Source of the DNA: Nephromyces sp. MM_2019
Taxonomy: Eukaryota > Apicomplexa > Aconoidasida > Nephromycida
Assembly (NCBI GenBank): GCA_015657535.1
Contig: JADHZB010001456.1
Span: 3,287-52,806 of the forward strand
Direction: 5' to 3'
Length of the DNA stretch: 49,520 nucleotides
How positions within the stretch are numbered: position 1 is the stretch's first letter; the number at the start of each line of letters is the position of its first letter. Shown here one piece after another: positions 34,867 through 45,945 of the stretch. A model generated the notes under the pieces. It was not told the origin of the DNA. It was given only the letters and a program-made list of their open reading frames with translations, and searched no databases. The translations under genes and the position numbers were made by a program.

Positions 34867-34875
34867 ACACAGGCA
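34750..34875. repeat. CA-rich low-complexity tract
   Basis: Irregular CACA/ACAT/ACGC tract on the + strand (acacacgct, tacacacata, cacgcagata). It lies between the NMNAT core on the minus strand and the + strand SpoU-like ORF at 34962. It may be part of a shared 5' region. Confidence 0.7.
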
Positions 34876-34961
34876 TACCGGTCTTGGTGTAGATCAAATA
34901 AATTTCCAAGTTTTAAAATTACGAAAAATTGAATCAAGATATCATCAGACCACCAAACTTA

Positions 34962-35156
34962 ATGACAAATTATAAGATGACTAGTAAAAATTATCAAAAG
35001 CTTTTTATATTTAATCAAGTACAGGATTCTAAACATATAGGCGTAATAATAAGAAGTGCTCAAAGTTTTGATATAAGTATTTTTATTCTACTAAAACAAA
35101 AGTCAATCAAAATACATTCACCAACGGTATTCACGGTAGGATCGGCAAAAAAATGA
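34962..35156 (+). CDS. SpoU/TrmH-like RNA methyltransferase fragment
   Basis: The 64-codon frame starts at ATG 34962 and is very AT-rich in codon choice. LFIFNQVQDSKHIGVIIRSA followed by SFDISIFIL resembles the N-terminal motif 1 of SpoU (TrmH) 2'-O-ribose methyltransferases (l.L..v.d..NvG.i.RsA.aFGv..i.l). Asn is replaced by His at the NvG position, and the FGS motif is only vaguely present (FTVGSAKK). I could not find exons carrying motif 2 (GNEG) or motif 3 (SLNVSvA) downstream, so this is partial, decayed, or continued in exons I missed. Possible donors are gtattc and gtagga near 35135-35145. It is divergent from NMNAT. Confidence 0.4.
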   Translation: MTNYKMTSKNYQKLFIFNQVQDSKHIGVIIRSAQSFDISIFILLKQKSIKIHSPTVFTVGSAKK

Positions 35157-35690
35157 GGCATGAATGAGCGGCAGCCTTCACATATTCTTTTCGATTAAGC
35201 ATAAATTCATTAGCATATATGGTAATGCTGAAGCAATGAAGCCAAGAGGGTTTTTTTATGCAGAGAAGCAATGACAAATGATTTACTAATATTTTTGGCC
35301 GTAGAGTTGAGGATGATAATTTTAAAGTCAAGCATAAGCTTTCAAAAATAAATTATTGTCATGTAGAATGGGAGGTCGAAGTTACCTGATTAACCCAATA
35401 TAAAAAAAACCCTGAAATACTCGCTTTTTTCCTACTTGAAATTTTGCACGGTGGTTTTTGAAAATCAGTAACGTGTATACCGGCAAAGCTAAAACAAATC
35501 ATCGTGTTGTATGCACATATCAAGGCTGTTAAAAATTGGCAAGTCTAGCTGATAAACACTGATCAACACCGAATCTGAATCATATCAGGGGTATACTAAC
35601 TTCTTTCGTAGCCGCCGAAAGCATTGGTGAAACTTCCAAAAGCACTTTCAAAAAACAGGTGTAGAAGCAAGCCAATCTAAGCCTTGCAAT
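35157..35690. other. No supported gene
   Basis: AT-rich interval between the SpoU-like frame and the 3' end of a minus-strand gene. A 66-codon minus frame at 35331-35131 overlaps it without a recognisable product. Confidence 0.3.
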
Positions 35691-36644
35691 TTACGGGCAA
35701 TTGTAAAAATCCCTTGTATTTTCATCATCTACGTATTTCATTGAATATGGTGAGCACACAGCACCGACAACAGATGCCACTCTGACCTCTAGCGGCTTTC
35801 CCATATTACTAATTGAGATGCAGTGCGTAGTTTCAGAGGACCAAAGAAGATGAATAGTTCTGATAAAAGAACCAGCAAAATATATGATAGTTTTGTGAAC
35901 TAATACCTTTGTGGATCCATCCTTGCTGCCAAAAGGTTTCCAAATGCGGTGTACCCAGCGGTATATGTTGGAATCACGGTACACAGAGTATCCCAATGAG
36001 AATTTAATTTCGCAAGAACCAGTTTTGTTTAATTTCCTGGGTCCCATGCATGTATACGGTTGATACCCAGCTCTGCTATTACGTCGATGGCATGCATATA
36101 TAAGGGACCGTACCCAGCTTTATCATTGCCTCGACGGCATGCATATATAAGGGATGGCACCCAGCTTTGTCATTACTTCAATGGCATGCATATATAAGAG
36201 GTAATAAACGGCTGCTGACCTTGTCGAAGGTACCTGATTGTATCTCCAACTTTTCTGGACAAATTCTATCAGGCAGCCATGTAAACTGACCTTGTGTTGG
36301 CGACTTCGTTCGTCAGTGGCTGTTTACCGGAAGCTAGGCAATAAGATGGTGCATTGCCTTTGTAAAAGTATGTATTTCTTGAGATTCTCTGGTTCCAAGA
36401 ATTTTCTTGTTATCAGTTTTATTATCCATAATATTGGTAGCGTGAAACACGACTGTATAATATTGTAAAGCCTAGCATAGCATGTGCTCGCCTCACGCAA
36501 AGTTCGATGTGTAGATGCATCGGAAATTTTTACGGAAGATACTAATTCCACCAATTCCGATAAATACTGTGAAGGAAAATATTCATCTTTGAAATTGAAA
36601 CCGCATTTTCTGAAATGCTGCAAATATTTAACATGCTCACGGAC
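35691..36644 (-). CDS. Unknown protein, minus strand, two visible exons
   Basis: On the complement, exon 36644-36497 follows a tgtatgcag acceptor and ends at a gtgagg donor in phase 1. It reads YFPSQYLSELVELVSSVKIS, a helical segment with superficial likeness to the GatB/Yqey tail. The terminal exon, from a gggacccag acceptor at 36036 to the stop at 35691, is a continuous 114-codon frame. It reads SCEIKFSLGYSVYRDSNIYR, YFAGSFIRTIHLLWSSET and EVRVASVVGAVCSPYSM. Phases (1 against 2) mean at least one more exon lies between. The family is unknown and I do not assert GatB. The intron holds the 47-bp repeat. Confidence 0.45.
36043..36199. repeat. 47-bp tandem repeat, about 3.4 copies, with GCATGCATATATAAG core
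   Basis: GCATGCATATATAAG starts at 36090, 36137 and 36184, exactly 47 bp apart. Each core is followed by a variable 4-8 bases and a CCCAGCTyTr.yATTrC.TCrAyGG segment. A degenerate copy starts at 36043 (atgcatgtatacgg). The array lies in the intron of the minus-strand gene, directly upstream (in its sense) of the 36036 acceptor. Confidence 0.9.
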
Positions 36645-37053
36645 CTGCATACAGTCGAAAAAACATCTTTCCACGAGCATATTTTTAAGGGTTGTTTATG
36701 CTAGGCGGAGTACCTATAACTGAGCTGCGCAGTGTTCAGTCGCTGCGTACAATTTAAAGTAATTATAAACTCTTCTATGGAGCAGCATATGACCCTGAAA
36801 ACTGCCTCAAGTCATACAGCTCTGTTCGAGCTTGAAATCAACTGCGTCAGTTCAACGCTAGGTCACTAGAAATCACTCGTATTATTGTATTAGAATCTTT
36901 TTTTCTTGGCTTCTATGGTGCTACCAAAGTTATTGGAACAGATAACATAATCAAGTTTCATTAGATTGCTTAAGCGTTATTTTTTTCTCTGCCATTGTTA
37001 AAAGAATGCGATGCTTAAGTTTAGGAGTGTGTGATTGACTTCAGGCTGAAATA

Positions 37054-37403
37054 ATGAGGGCAAGATTCATTTTGAAGAAAAAGACTTTGCAGGAGAATCA
37101 ATTAAAACTTACTGAAAGCCCTTCGGAGGCTTTTCAACGCTGGAAATACGCTCAGCATGTGCTATGTTTTCTCTCAAAGACTTTGATTCATGGACCTACT
37201 GTATGGAATTTCATAGTCTTAAGTTGTTCAGGTGAGATATAAATGCCCTGAGGCATATAACATGCTACATCCATGCTTCTTTCATTATAATGAAGCATTT
37301 TACAGATATGAAGTCGCGATTGCAGCAAATTACTAGTGAGGGAACCCATAGCTATTCGAAGCATATAAAAGTTTTGGGATTTATCTATAAATTAGCTTGC
37401 TAG
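37054..37403 (+). CDS. Unknown small protein, two exons
   Basis: Exon 1 runs from ATG 37054 to 37231, ending at a strong gtgaga donor in phase 1. It reads MRARFILKKKTLQENQLKL, SPSEAFQRWKYAQHVLCFL and HGPTVWNFIVL. Exon 2 starts at 37306 after ttttacag in phase 1 and reads MKSRLQQITSEGTHSYSKH before TAG at 37401-37403. The product is about 91 residues: a basic N-terminus, a central aromatic-rich helix and no clear membrane span. No family is recognised. It lies head-to-head with the minus-strand gene ending at 35691. Confidence 0.5.
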
Positions 37404-37498
37404 AGGAAGTGAGTGTGAGGGTAGTAGACACTACCATGATATCAATATCTATGAGGAAGAATTATCGTTGCGCTCGCATTAAGCATTAAGCAGTCCCC

Positions 37499-38079
37499 AT
37501 GTATATATCTGCTTTGCGTTGCTTAAGCCTTAGCAGGTTAAGGGATATATCAAATGAATTACTTTATTCATCATTACGTCTCTTAGACAATATACTTTTT
37601 AAGAACGAGGTCCACTACCTTTTCTTAACGTTATTGTGTCTACAAAGCATCTCCGTCATACTAAAAACTATTCTCAGCATGAATTACTTAATTAAGGTGG
37701 GAGTAGATTCTTCAATCAAGTCCTCCAGTGGCAAACCTGTGTTATTGAAGCACTGCATGTCATGTTTCATAGAAATAAAATTTTTGTCTAGATAGCTTCA
37801 ATCTACAAAATCTGATCTAGTATCGGAGATAAAATAAGATATATGCTTTCCAAAATCACAGATAATAAGACATTTAACATAGCCATAAATTATTTAGAGT
37901 ATAAATGTGATGCTTCCGTCCTCGATAATGGCTTTATTCACGTAAACTCCAAAGAAAATAAAGTATTCCCTAAAGAGATAAAAAAGAAAATATTCCTGGC
38001 CAAAAAAAACCTTTTAATTAACCCACTGGGCTTAAAAAACAATATATATAATGCCTGCTTTCATGCCTTTTCTTTTTAG
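37499..38079 (+). CDS. Two adjacent + strand open frames, unknown
   Basis: Frames 37499-37795 (98 codons, leucine-rich: LLYSSLRLLDNILF, VHYLFLTLLCLQSISVI) and 37843-38079 (78 codons, very lysine-rich: KVFPKEIKKKIFLAKKNLL) follow each other on the + strand. They may be single-exon small genes, exons of one gene, or an AT-rich relic. Their base composition is more AT-rich than that of the neighbouring confident exons. Confidence 0.3.
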
Positions 38080-39128
38080 CGGCATATTGTCTTATTGCTA
38101 TACACCTTGGTAAATTCTGTGAATTTCTTTCTTGTACCAGTCAAGATTTCTATTTTTTAGAAGGAGGTTCACAGTTAATATTTTGATTAGTGATATGTTT
38201 AGGACATTGAAAAATTTATCAAAGAGATACATGTAATTCCTTGCATTTGCTTTAGTATGTCTATTGAAACTGACCTGCATCCCTCAGCTATGTCATAAAC
38301 TTCGCTTGCGTGTATCTGCGGCGCCGCAGAATTATCTTATGGTGACGATGGCTAAGAGCGGACTTGAAAAATTGCTAGAACAATAAAGAAGCAGAACTTG
38401 AAAGTTTTGTAGCAATTTTGGAACATGAACTGAATGTGGTTCACTATCTTTGTAAACATTTTAGTCTTGTGTGTGGTGTACCACTCCGTGGAATTCCTAG
38501 TTTTCAAGGGGTAGACTTGTGGTAGACTCAGTACTTTGGAAATAGCTGCTAGAGTAAATAGGATGAATGGGCTTCATGGTCTCTGTATTGGTGACCTTCA
38601 CAATAACCAGAGCCTTTCAAGTATTTTTTGAATCCTTAACTGCGTGCATTAACAATTTTCTGAGTTTAAATTCTAGCAGTCCACCATTTATGACTTTTTC
38701 TTTTCGATAAGCAATCTCGCGGTCCCGCCTGTTTCGACTACCCCGCTGTAACTCTTCGGGACTATATTCCACACATGGCCGTGGCTGCATCTAACTTTTG
38801 CATCGCGGAAATTAGCGGGATATAATCAAGCAGTGAAGCAACTTCTAAAGGATATATTCCCCTCGCCCGAACATGCCAAGTATACAGAAATATCTAAAGT
38901 GTTACGCAAAAACTTGTTATTTGCGATTTTCTATTGAGAAGGGGTGAAGAAACTAAACTGCAGTCTACTCGACCTTTTCATACTATATAATTATTGCTTT
39001 GATTAAACTCATCTTCACCGAAGTTCGGGATGTGTAATCACAACTGTCTGCAGCTACCTTAATATCTAAGGTGAAACAAATTCAATTTTAAAAGCGTTTT
39101 CGCTATGTAATTCATTGCCATACTCAAG
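38080..39128. other. Gene-free interval upstream of RRP17
   Basis: No supported coding segment apart from a 60-codon minus frame at 38280-38098. The last part is presumably the promoter and 5' leader of the RRP17 gene at 39129. I see no distinct motif. Confidence 0.4.
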
Positions 39129-41889
39129 ATGGCAGCCCGATCATCATCAGCAGGCGGCAAGAAGCCGAAAAGATTCATTGCGTTCAACGAGGAGAGCAGG
39201 AGGTAGTTTCTTTTACTTTTTGGTGGCTATATCCCATGCATATATTTCCGAGTAAATCGATTTTTGCCTTGATCATTCAATACTAATGAAGTCGAACTAG
39301 CTGATAGTTGCGTGAGATTCAGTCTTTGTAATAGCTTTTATTGAGTTGTCGTACAAGTGTGGATGCTTGTATCTCGTGGTGTCATCGCTCATAATGACCT
39401 CGGTATAATAGCTGATTTTTATTCCAAATTAGATAGATCACAGCTTTTATGAAGATAAAAAGGGAATAAGCTACTCTTTGAGTCTTGGATGTCTTGTCCT
39501 GCTGATTTGTACTCGTACAAAATGGATGAGGATACCTTCAGGACACTTTTAATGATGAAAATTTTGTTGGGAAGTTTACTAATTTTGAGGGTGGGAGAGT
39601 GATTTTTTGTGAATTGTCTATTTCTATTGGTAATTTTGGTAATTTTTAAAGTAGAGTAATTTTTGGCAAGTTTTTACCTCTCTTCACACTGCTTCTCATA
39701 TCTTACAAGGTGATATTAGGTTAGTTTAATTTCTTCGATTTCGCTGGATGATATAACTTTCAGACCGTATTATTTTAGTACAATTCCTGGAGCTCACGTT
39801 TGTTACTTTTCATGAGGGAATGAGACGTATAATATTCTTAATTCTCCTCTGCTCCTCTGTCATAAGTTCGCCCGCTCTATTTTTAGGGGTGAAAATATGC
39901 GCCTCGCCTTTCTCGTATCTTCTTAAAAAGTTTCCCCTAGTAAATAATTTCCTAAATTTATTGTGTAGATTGACATAAGGACGAGAAAGAAAATTTACCA
40001 TACAAACTCATGTCTAAGGAGAGTTGTTTCGACAGCAAGCACCCACTCTAATTTTGATAGTCTTTTTGAAGTTAGCAGACATTGCAGGCTCTCTGTTTAT
40101 TAGAAGCATGTGAAAGATTTTTCTATCAGCTTTTAGCATCTTCACTATAGCATACGGTATATATGAGGTCACTTTTTTTCAGAGATTTTTTACTGGGTTT
40201 CCGTAAAAGGAAGGCTGCCAGGCGTAAGAAAGCAGTGCAAGATAAGGAAAAGCTTTTGAAAGAACGACGACGTGCTTCTCATGAAAAGGTGCGTCTATGA
40301 TCTGGTAGCTTGCTTAAAGTTTGTTTTTTATTTAGTAATGCTTGCTCCCATGATGGCTGTGAAGATGAATGCTTTATTTTTTTTTCTTGTGGTAATCATC
40401 TCTATTTTTTTGCCGGTGCTTTCAACGGTACACCCACAATTTTTTTTTGAGATAATAATCACCTATTTTTTTAGCGAGCCATGATAAATTTTGTAAATGA
40501 GTCGGAAAATTTCAGCTTACTATGAGCTTCACCAAAGTTTTTCTTTTATACTCTCAAAATTAATTTACTCGTGGTTATTCTTGAAGTAAATCAGGCTTAA
40601 AAAATGGAATAATTACTAGGAAGCACTTTGCTTGGTGCAGAAAAAACGAATGCCTTTACCTCTACAGTGAACCTCAGAAATGATGCTTTTTCTGATGCTG
40701 ATAATTCTCTAGATTTTAATGCGGAATTGAGTATCCCATTTTTGTTTACTGAATTTATGGTGAAAAAAAATTTTTCTTCCTGACATCAACTCTTGAACTT
40801 ACTTTCGACTATTCGTTATAGGTAAAGCAACAGCGAGAAGAACAAAACAGTACGATGCTAATACAGCAAAAGCAGATTGATAAATTTTTTAGCCAAAAAG
40901 GTGATCAAAATGCAGCCAAAGGCAAATCAAAACTGGCTCGTGGAGGTAATTAAAACAACTATTTCGTGACTGGTTTCTACTGTCCTCATTGAGGGTTTTA
41001 CTTGGATGTTATTTCAGCATATTTTTGGCTCATAAATTAGACATTCTCCCTCTTTGAAATCCGTTGCTGTATATTTATTATTTTTCCGTCATATGAGTTG
41101 TGAAAAAATTGAGTTTCTTACAATTTTTTGGAGTTTTCAAAATCAATGGTACCTACACTATCCAGCAGGTGGTGTATACCTAGCTGAATATTGTTTTTTC
41201 CGCTGTCAATTTTATGGCGTGTTTGGATGCTACAGCAAATATTGTAGTATCTCTCGCCTGCCATGATACTTCAAATTCAGCATTTTTCATAGGAAATTTT
41301 AAACATGTGCTTTGTATTGCTGTTCACGTTGAGCTTAATCATATTCGCTTAGGTAAAAATAGGGAGCAAGGACTGGCGGTTTTAGGGCAGGCTGCCAATA
41401 CAGAGAATGATCAAACGGTGAGAGTAGGTATGTGATTTTTCCTGTTTTGCTTGCTTCCCATAAACAGTTAGAGATGCAGCTGAACTTTGGAAGCTTATCA
41501 GGAGCTTGATACGAGTTTCTTCTTGATTTTTGAAATCCTACCTTCTCGCTAATGTTTTTTATATGAAATTGTGGTTTAATGCTTGTAGCGTCCGCATCGA
41601 TATCACCGGTTTTTTGTTCCCTCATCCGTTATTTTCTGCTGATCTCTAGCAATTTTTTCATGGTATATACTTGATCTGTTGCTTTTTTCTTTTGATTGCA
41701 TTTTTTTGTAGCATTTGCTCCGTCTTTTCCTTTTCTTTTGTGAAGCTTAAGCAGATCATATTTCTTTCCATTTCTATTTTTTTTCAGGAGAGGATTACCA
41801 TTTCACATGCCTTGAATAATGAAGCCACTTCACAACCAGATGCCTTTAGCATTGTAACTACCACCAGTGATGTGGATGCATTTTATTGA
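39129..41889 (+). CDS. RRP17: RRP17/NOL12-family nucleolar rRNA-processing protein, five exons
   Basis: Rrp17 (human NOL12/Nop25) is a nucleolar 5'-end exonuclease-like factor for pre-rRNA processing. Exons are 39129-39202, 40183-40288, 40822-40945, 41353-41417 and 41788-41889, with phases 2, 0, 1 and 0, giving 156 residues. The diagnostic block crosses exons 1/2: FIAFNEESR|RDFLLGFRKRKAARRKK. It corresponds to the family's vvFDeeaRreyLtGFhKRKlqRrKkA. A basic coiled coil (KEKLLKERRRASHEK, VKQQREEQNST) follows. The C-terminus SIVTTTSDVDAFY resembles the family's TVTTi.d.D end. Start context is aagATGGCAG. This is the only gene in the window that I can read completely from ATG to stop with every splice phase matching. 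Introns are T-rich and 370-980 bp. Confidence 0.85.
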
Positions 41890-42164
41890 ATACGGCTTGA
41901 GGAGCCCCAGAGTATTCAATATTTTCAGCATGTCTTTTCATTTAAGATATTGATCTGGAGAACTTGCTATCTATTTTTGTAGGAAAAATGGGAATTCGCT
42001 GTTTTTTGGAGATTTCATGGTGTCGTACCATTCATAGTTATATTCGTCTTTAAATACGTACTATTTCAGCTGTTTTAAGGCTCATCCTATTTAATGTAAC
42101 TTTGTAAGCAATGGACTGATTGTCCAGCTGCAGGCAGAATAATTTTTCGGCATTATCTCCTTAT

Positions 42165-42404
42165 TTAAAAGCGGTAATCCAGAAATTTCCCGGAGTAGCC
42201 TATAAAATAAAGATGCTTTGAAGTTTGCCACTCCTGCTGGTGTAGTGACAGCAGTTGCTTTTTTGATTCATTCGGGATTTTTATGGAATTCAGAATGTGG
42301 ATAACCAGTGGCTGACGCATTCTAAGAGCAGGATACAGAGGGTTGATTCTGCCGGTGCAATTGGTTTGTGGATTCAACTTGTATTTGAGGCCTAATTTGG
42401 TGCC
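42165..42404 (-). CDS. Candidate terminal exon, unknown protein, minus strand
   Basis: After a ccaaattag acceptor near 42405 the complement is open for about 79 codons to a stop at 42165. It reads LNPQTNCTGRINPLYPALR, QPLVIHILNSIKI and SKKQLLSLHQQEWQTSKHLY. It converges on the RRP17 gene with about 275 bp between stops. No family is recognised. A second frame from the same acceptor is open for a shorter distance. Confidence 0.4.
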   Translation of the reverse strand, partial: GTKLGLKYKLNPQTNCTGRINPLYPALRMRQPLVIHILNSIKIPNESKKQLLSLHQQEWQTSKHLYFIGYSGKFLDYRF

Positions 42405-42613
42405 AACTTATAAGTTGGCTGCTGCGTTTATTTTTGCTGCATATTACTAGTCGCATATGAGGTTTGCGAAAGTTCTGTGATATAAAAACAGAGAATAAAA
42501 TTTGAGGTAAAATTATATTGATTTTGAGCTCAGTATAAGAAAGAAATTTTTGGCGTTCATCAGTTGCTGAGCAGAATATTTAGGTAATATAAGCTAAAAT
42601 AAATTTATACTAT

Positions 42614-42835
42614 TTATAATCGGTTTCTTGCGTTGGCGTGGTGTCTAATCCGTAGCAGCAGTTTCTGTGCGTTCTGCAAGGATGTAACATCCTCTTTAAG
42701 TTTAAAGACATGCTTCTCATGATGCCTGTCTAATGAAAAATTGAAAATGGAAGGAGCGTCCTGCTTTCCGCCTCTTTGAAACGATTGTTTTCTCAAAAAC
42801 GTGTTCCTTAAGAGGAAATTACGATGGGAATGCAT
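42614..42835 (-). CDS. Candidate small protein or first exon, minus strand
   Basis: The complement has ATG at 42835 and 73 open codons, basic and polar: SHRNFLLRNTFLRKQSFQRG, FKLKEDVTSLQNAQKLLLRI. It may be a small basic protein or the first exon of the gene ending at 42165. A gtaatt donor after four codons is phase-compatible with the 42404 segment but would discard most of this frame. Confidence 0.33.
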   Translation of the reverse strand: MHSHRNFLLRNTFLRKQSFQRGGKQDAPSIFNFSLDRHHEKHVFKLKEDVTSLQNAQKLLLRIRHHANARNRL

Positions 42836-43696
42836 TTTGCCGTTGAGCTAAGTGAGTGCATCAATACGTTCGATTGCTCTGATGCTCTATCCTAGTTTAC
42901 CGTATGAAGCGTCGCTAAGTCTGTAAGCACCGTTAATTTTGTATAAGACTTTGATAATTTTGAAACAGCAGTCCAAACATTTAAAAGCTTCTATTTCAAC
43001 TTCGGGTGTAGCGATGCCAACTTGATTAAAAATGACGCGACGAAAAACTTGTATCAAGCTGCTTTTGTAATAAAGGAAGTAAGTTCGAAGTATCTTAGTT
43101 TAGATTTTTTGTTATGCGAATACTTGGGAGTTGGCGATTATGTTCAAGCACAAGTTTCATATGAAGCCACCCACTGATTTACCATGCAGTGTAAAGCAGC
43201 AATCTATACATGGAATACATTGAAAGCTACTCGCAGCAAGCTTGTACTTGTAAGGATCGTAAAGGCTGAATCCATATGTTTTATAACCATATATGAGAAA
43301 GTTTCAGTACTTTATTAATGTTTTAAGCAAGCAGTAGTTCGTCCCTCTTTCTATCACATGAATATGTAGCAATAATACTATTTGCTTCATGATCCCTCTA
43401 AAGCTGTGTGACCCTCTGATGTCCTAGCTTAAGGTGAATATCCATTGATATGAGAATTCTTAACTTATTCTTGAGATAGTTTCAAGTAGGAAAGTTGATG
43501 GACGCTATAGCGTTACCAAATGAAGCCAGAATTTGCAGGTCCATACTTGGAAGAAAAAAAATATTCTTCCTATGAATTTCAGCGATATTTTTTTCAGAAA
43601 CATTACGTAGGTGAATCAAAGTTCAATCCGTACCGCGCCTTTTACTTGTGTCTGTTTTAGTTAAAAAAGCAATCTTTGTAGTACTAAATCAGAAAA
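42836..43696. other. No supported gene
   Basis: AT-rich sequence with short frames only. I see no repeat or recognisable element. Confidence 0.3.
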
Positions 43697-44495
43697 TTGC
43701 AGGACTCCTATATTAGTTCAGGGTCTTCGTTTTTTAGAGAAAATGCTCTAATGTTTCTGGAGTTCGGTCAGGGATTCGGTATCCAGGCATCCAAAGCATT
43801 AAAGGCATTAGTAATTATAATATTCACCCTCTGGAAAAATTACTGCTTATTGCTGAGCTTCGTTAACACGGCCGCGTGACCCACGATGAAAAATCATGGG
43901 AAGGAGAGACTCATACACTGCTTTCACTTTTGGTATAACTTTAACATGGGTCATCACCAGGAAAGTTTTCGTGCCATGCTTCCTGATTTTTGGCGTTCAT
44001 ATTGTTGCTCAGGTAAATTTCACACGTAACCATGAATTTTGATGGCGGATATCACCTTTTTCAACACATCTTGTAAGATGAGGACATATACTGAAGGCAA
44101 ACGGTTACGATGCTGCTCTTGTGAGGTGTACATATATATTTCCACTCATTAGACGCCTCGTTTAATAAGTATATAAGTTCCTCTGGCGACCCCTGAAACA
44201 TTAGTGGATGAGCAAAAAAAGTTTATGGAGTGCGATACCGAGTAAGCAGTACAGATCAGCGGAGAGAAAGCGTTGCGCATTTATTTTTTGTGCAAGAATG
44301 AAGCTTTTGCTAGAAAAGTTATGTTTTTCTCTGATAAACATGTATGTATCAAGCAATCCTATTGCCAAGTCATTGATAATATTAAGAAAAATGAATATGT
44401 TGAACATATGTAGATTTTCGATTTTAGTTATAGAAGGTAGTCAATTACAAAAAAAAATTCGGTGGCCTCAAATAGCATTTTGGAGCGTTTTCTAA
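43697..44495 (+). CDS. Two weak + strand coding candidates
   Basis: A frame after an aaaattgcag acceptor at about 43702 reads SYISSGSSFFRENALMFLEF and then a hydrophobic stretch (ALVIIIFTLW), stopping at 43879. A second frame at 44208-44495 (95 codons, ATG; SKKSLWSAIPSKQYRSAERK) is basic. A competing minus frame overlaps the latter (44407-44201). Neither matches a family. Confidence 0.25.
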
Positions 44496-44573
44496 AAGGA
44501 CATCGGCCTAGAACTTTGGCCATGGAGACTTCAATTTTTATAACAGTTTTTCCTGCTATTTATTTATTATTTA

Positions 44574-45945
44574 TTACTGCTTGTATTTTAATCTCAAATT
44601 GTTTGTAGTTAAAGTTTCTTTCATTTTTTCCAGAGAAGATTTAGATAAAGCTCTATGTATAGGAATTGACATAGGATCCGCTAGTTTATTTTCTACTACT
44701 TCTAAAAAAATATCTTTATAGCGATTTAACTGAAGAAAGGGGCATTTTATTATCTTACAAGATCTAGGCCTACAAAACATCCAGGCATCTACGCCTCTAT
44801 CTTGTTGTTTCACAATCACTCTCATAGTGAACCACATTGACATTTTAACATACGGTGTTGACTCAGGAGGTATATGGGGTTGCTCGGTACCACTTTTTTT
44901 TCAAGGGCAGCTAGAGATTTGCTTCTCTTTTTTAGCAAATAGCGTTAGGCTGAACCTAAGATTAGCTGTGAATCTCAAACGGTAGTAGTTTTTAGTGAAA
45001 ATTGTAGGCTTAGAGGAGCATTCTTGGATGTTTTTCTATTTAGAAGCTTATCCTTTAAAAGTTTCAAAATCTGCCTTTGTAATGACGTGGGCATAGAATT
45101 TACCAGAAGTGAATAGATTATCCAAGTGTAGAATTTTTAAACGCAGTTTCCTGAGTAAAAGTTAGTTTCCTGCATAAAAGTTAGTTACCCAAATACTATA
45201 CCTGCAGAGCTATTCCAGCTTCATCGGACGTTATTTTTTTTGCCAAGTAAGGGGATTTTTTGATGCCTTTGAGAGATGATAAGTCAATTTCTAAAGCCAT
45301 TCGGCTAGGATGAGATAAAGATTTTTTTTCAAAATCAAGAGAAATTTTGTTTTTATTTATGAGAAGGAATTTTACTTTTTAAGGATGTTTCTCTAATGAA
45401 ATTAATGTAATCTTTATACGTAAAAGAGTTTTTAGCTAAAAACTCTATTATACTATAAGTTATTAATATTATTTCTTATTATAAGTTCATTACTTACTTT
45501 TGATTTCGTAAAAATATACTATATCATTGATAGTAAAAGAAATATAGTACCAAGAAGAGCACGAAACGAACTCTAATTTATACACTTTGAAGATGACTTT
45601 TTCCAAGATACGCTACGCAATCAGCTGCTTATATCTATATTAGTGTTTCGCTACATTGGCTGCTTGCTTGGTACTTATGTAACATGGGTGAAGGTAAGCT
45701 GCTGTGTGCTTTGCTTGTATATAAACAAAAATATAAAACATCTTCTTTGGCAGTTCCTGCACATCCATTAGTGCTTTTTGGAGCTGCTTCCTCATTGCGA
45801 TTTTTGTATACACTCTATGAAGGAGATAAAATCGAGTATTTTGCATCCTTTTCAGAGTAGTACGCTCAACATTCCAAATTGAACTGTCTTGAAAAAGGTA
45901 TGTCTCTCGCAGAGAGCAGTATACACTCGATAATCTTCGAAGCAT
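44574..45945 (-). CDS. Unknown small protein, minus strand, probably three exons
   Basis: The best supported exons on the complement are 45304-45202 (tcatcctag acceptor, gtatag donor) and 44861-44574 (cctcctgag acceptor, stop at 44574). The first reads MALEIDLSSLKGIKKSPYL then KKITSDEAGIALQ. The second starts STPYVKMSMWFTMRVIVKQ and ends near LSKSSLEKMKETLTTNNLR. They join in phase 0. A likely first exon starts at ATG 45945 (MLRRLSSVYCSLRETYLFQD) and would leave at a gtatac donor near 45810 in phase 2, which matches. The total is about 175 residues. The N-terminus is Arg/Ser/Leu-rich and could be an organelle presequence. No family is recognised. Confidence 0.45.

Noticed and set aside
36324..36680. 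GatB (amidotransferase) identity for the minus exon at 36644-36497
   Set aside because: Only a short tail-like helix resembles GatB/Yqey, and the following terminal exon does not look like GatB.
41335..41625. Minus-strand 96-codon frame
   Set aside because: It overlaps RRP17 exon 4, which has phase-matched splicing on the + strand.
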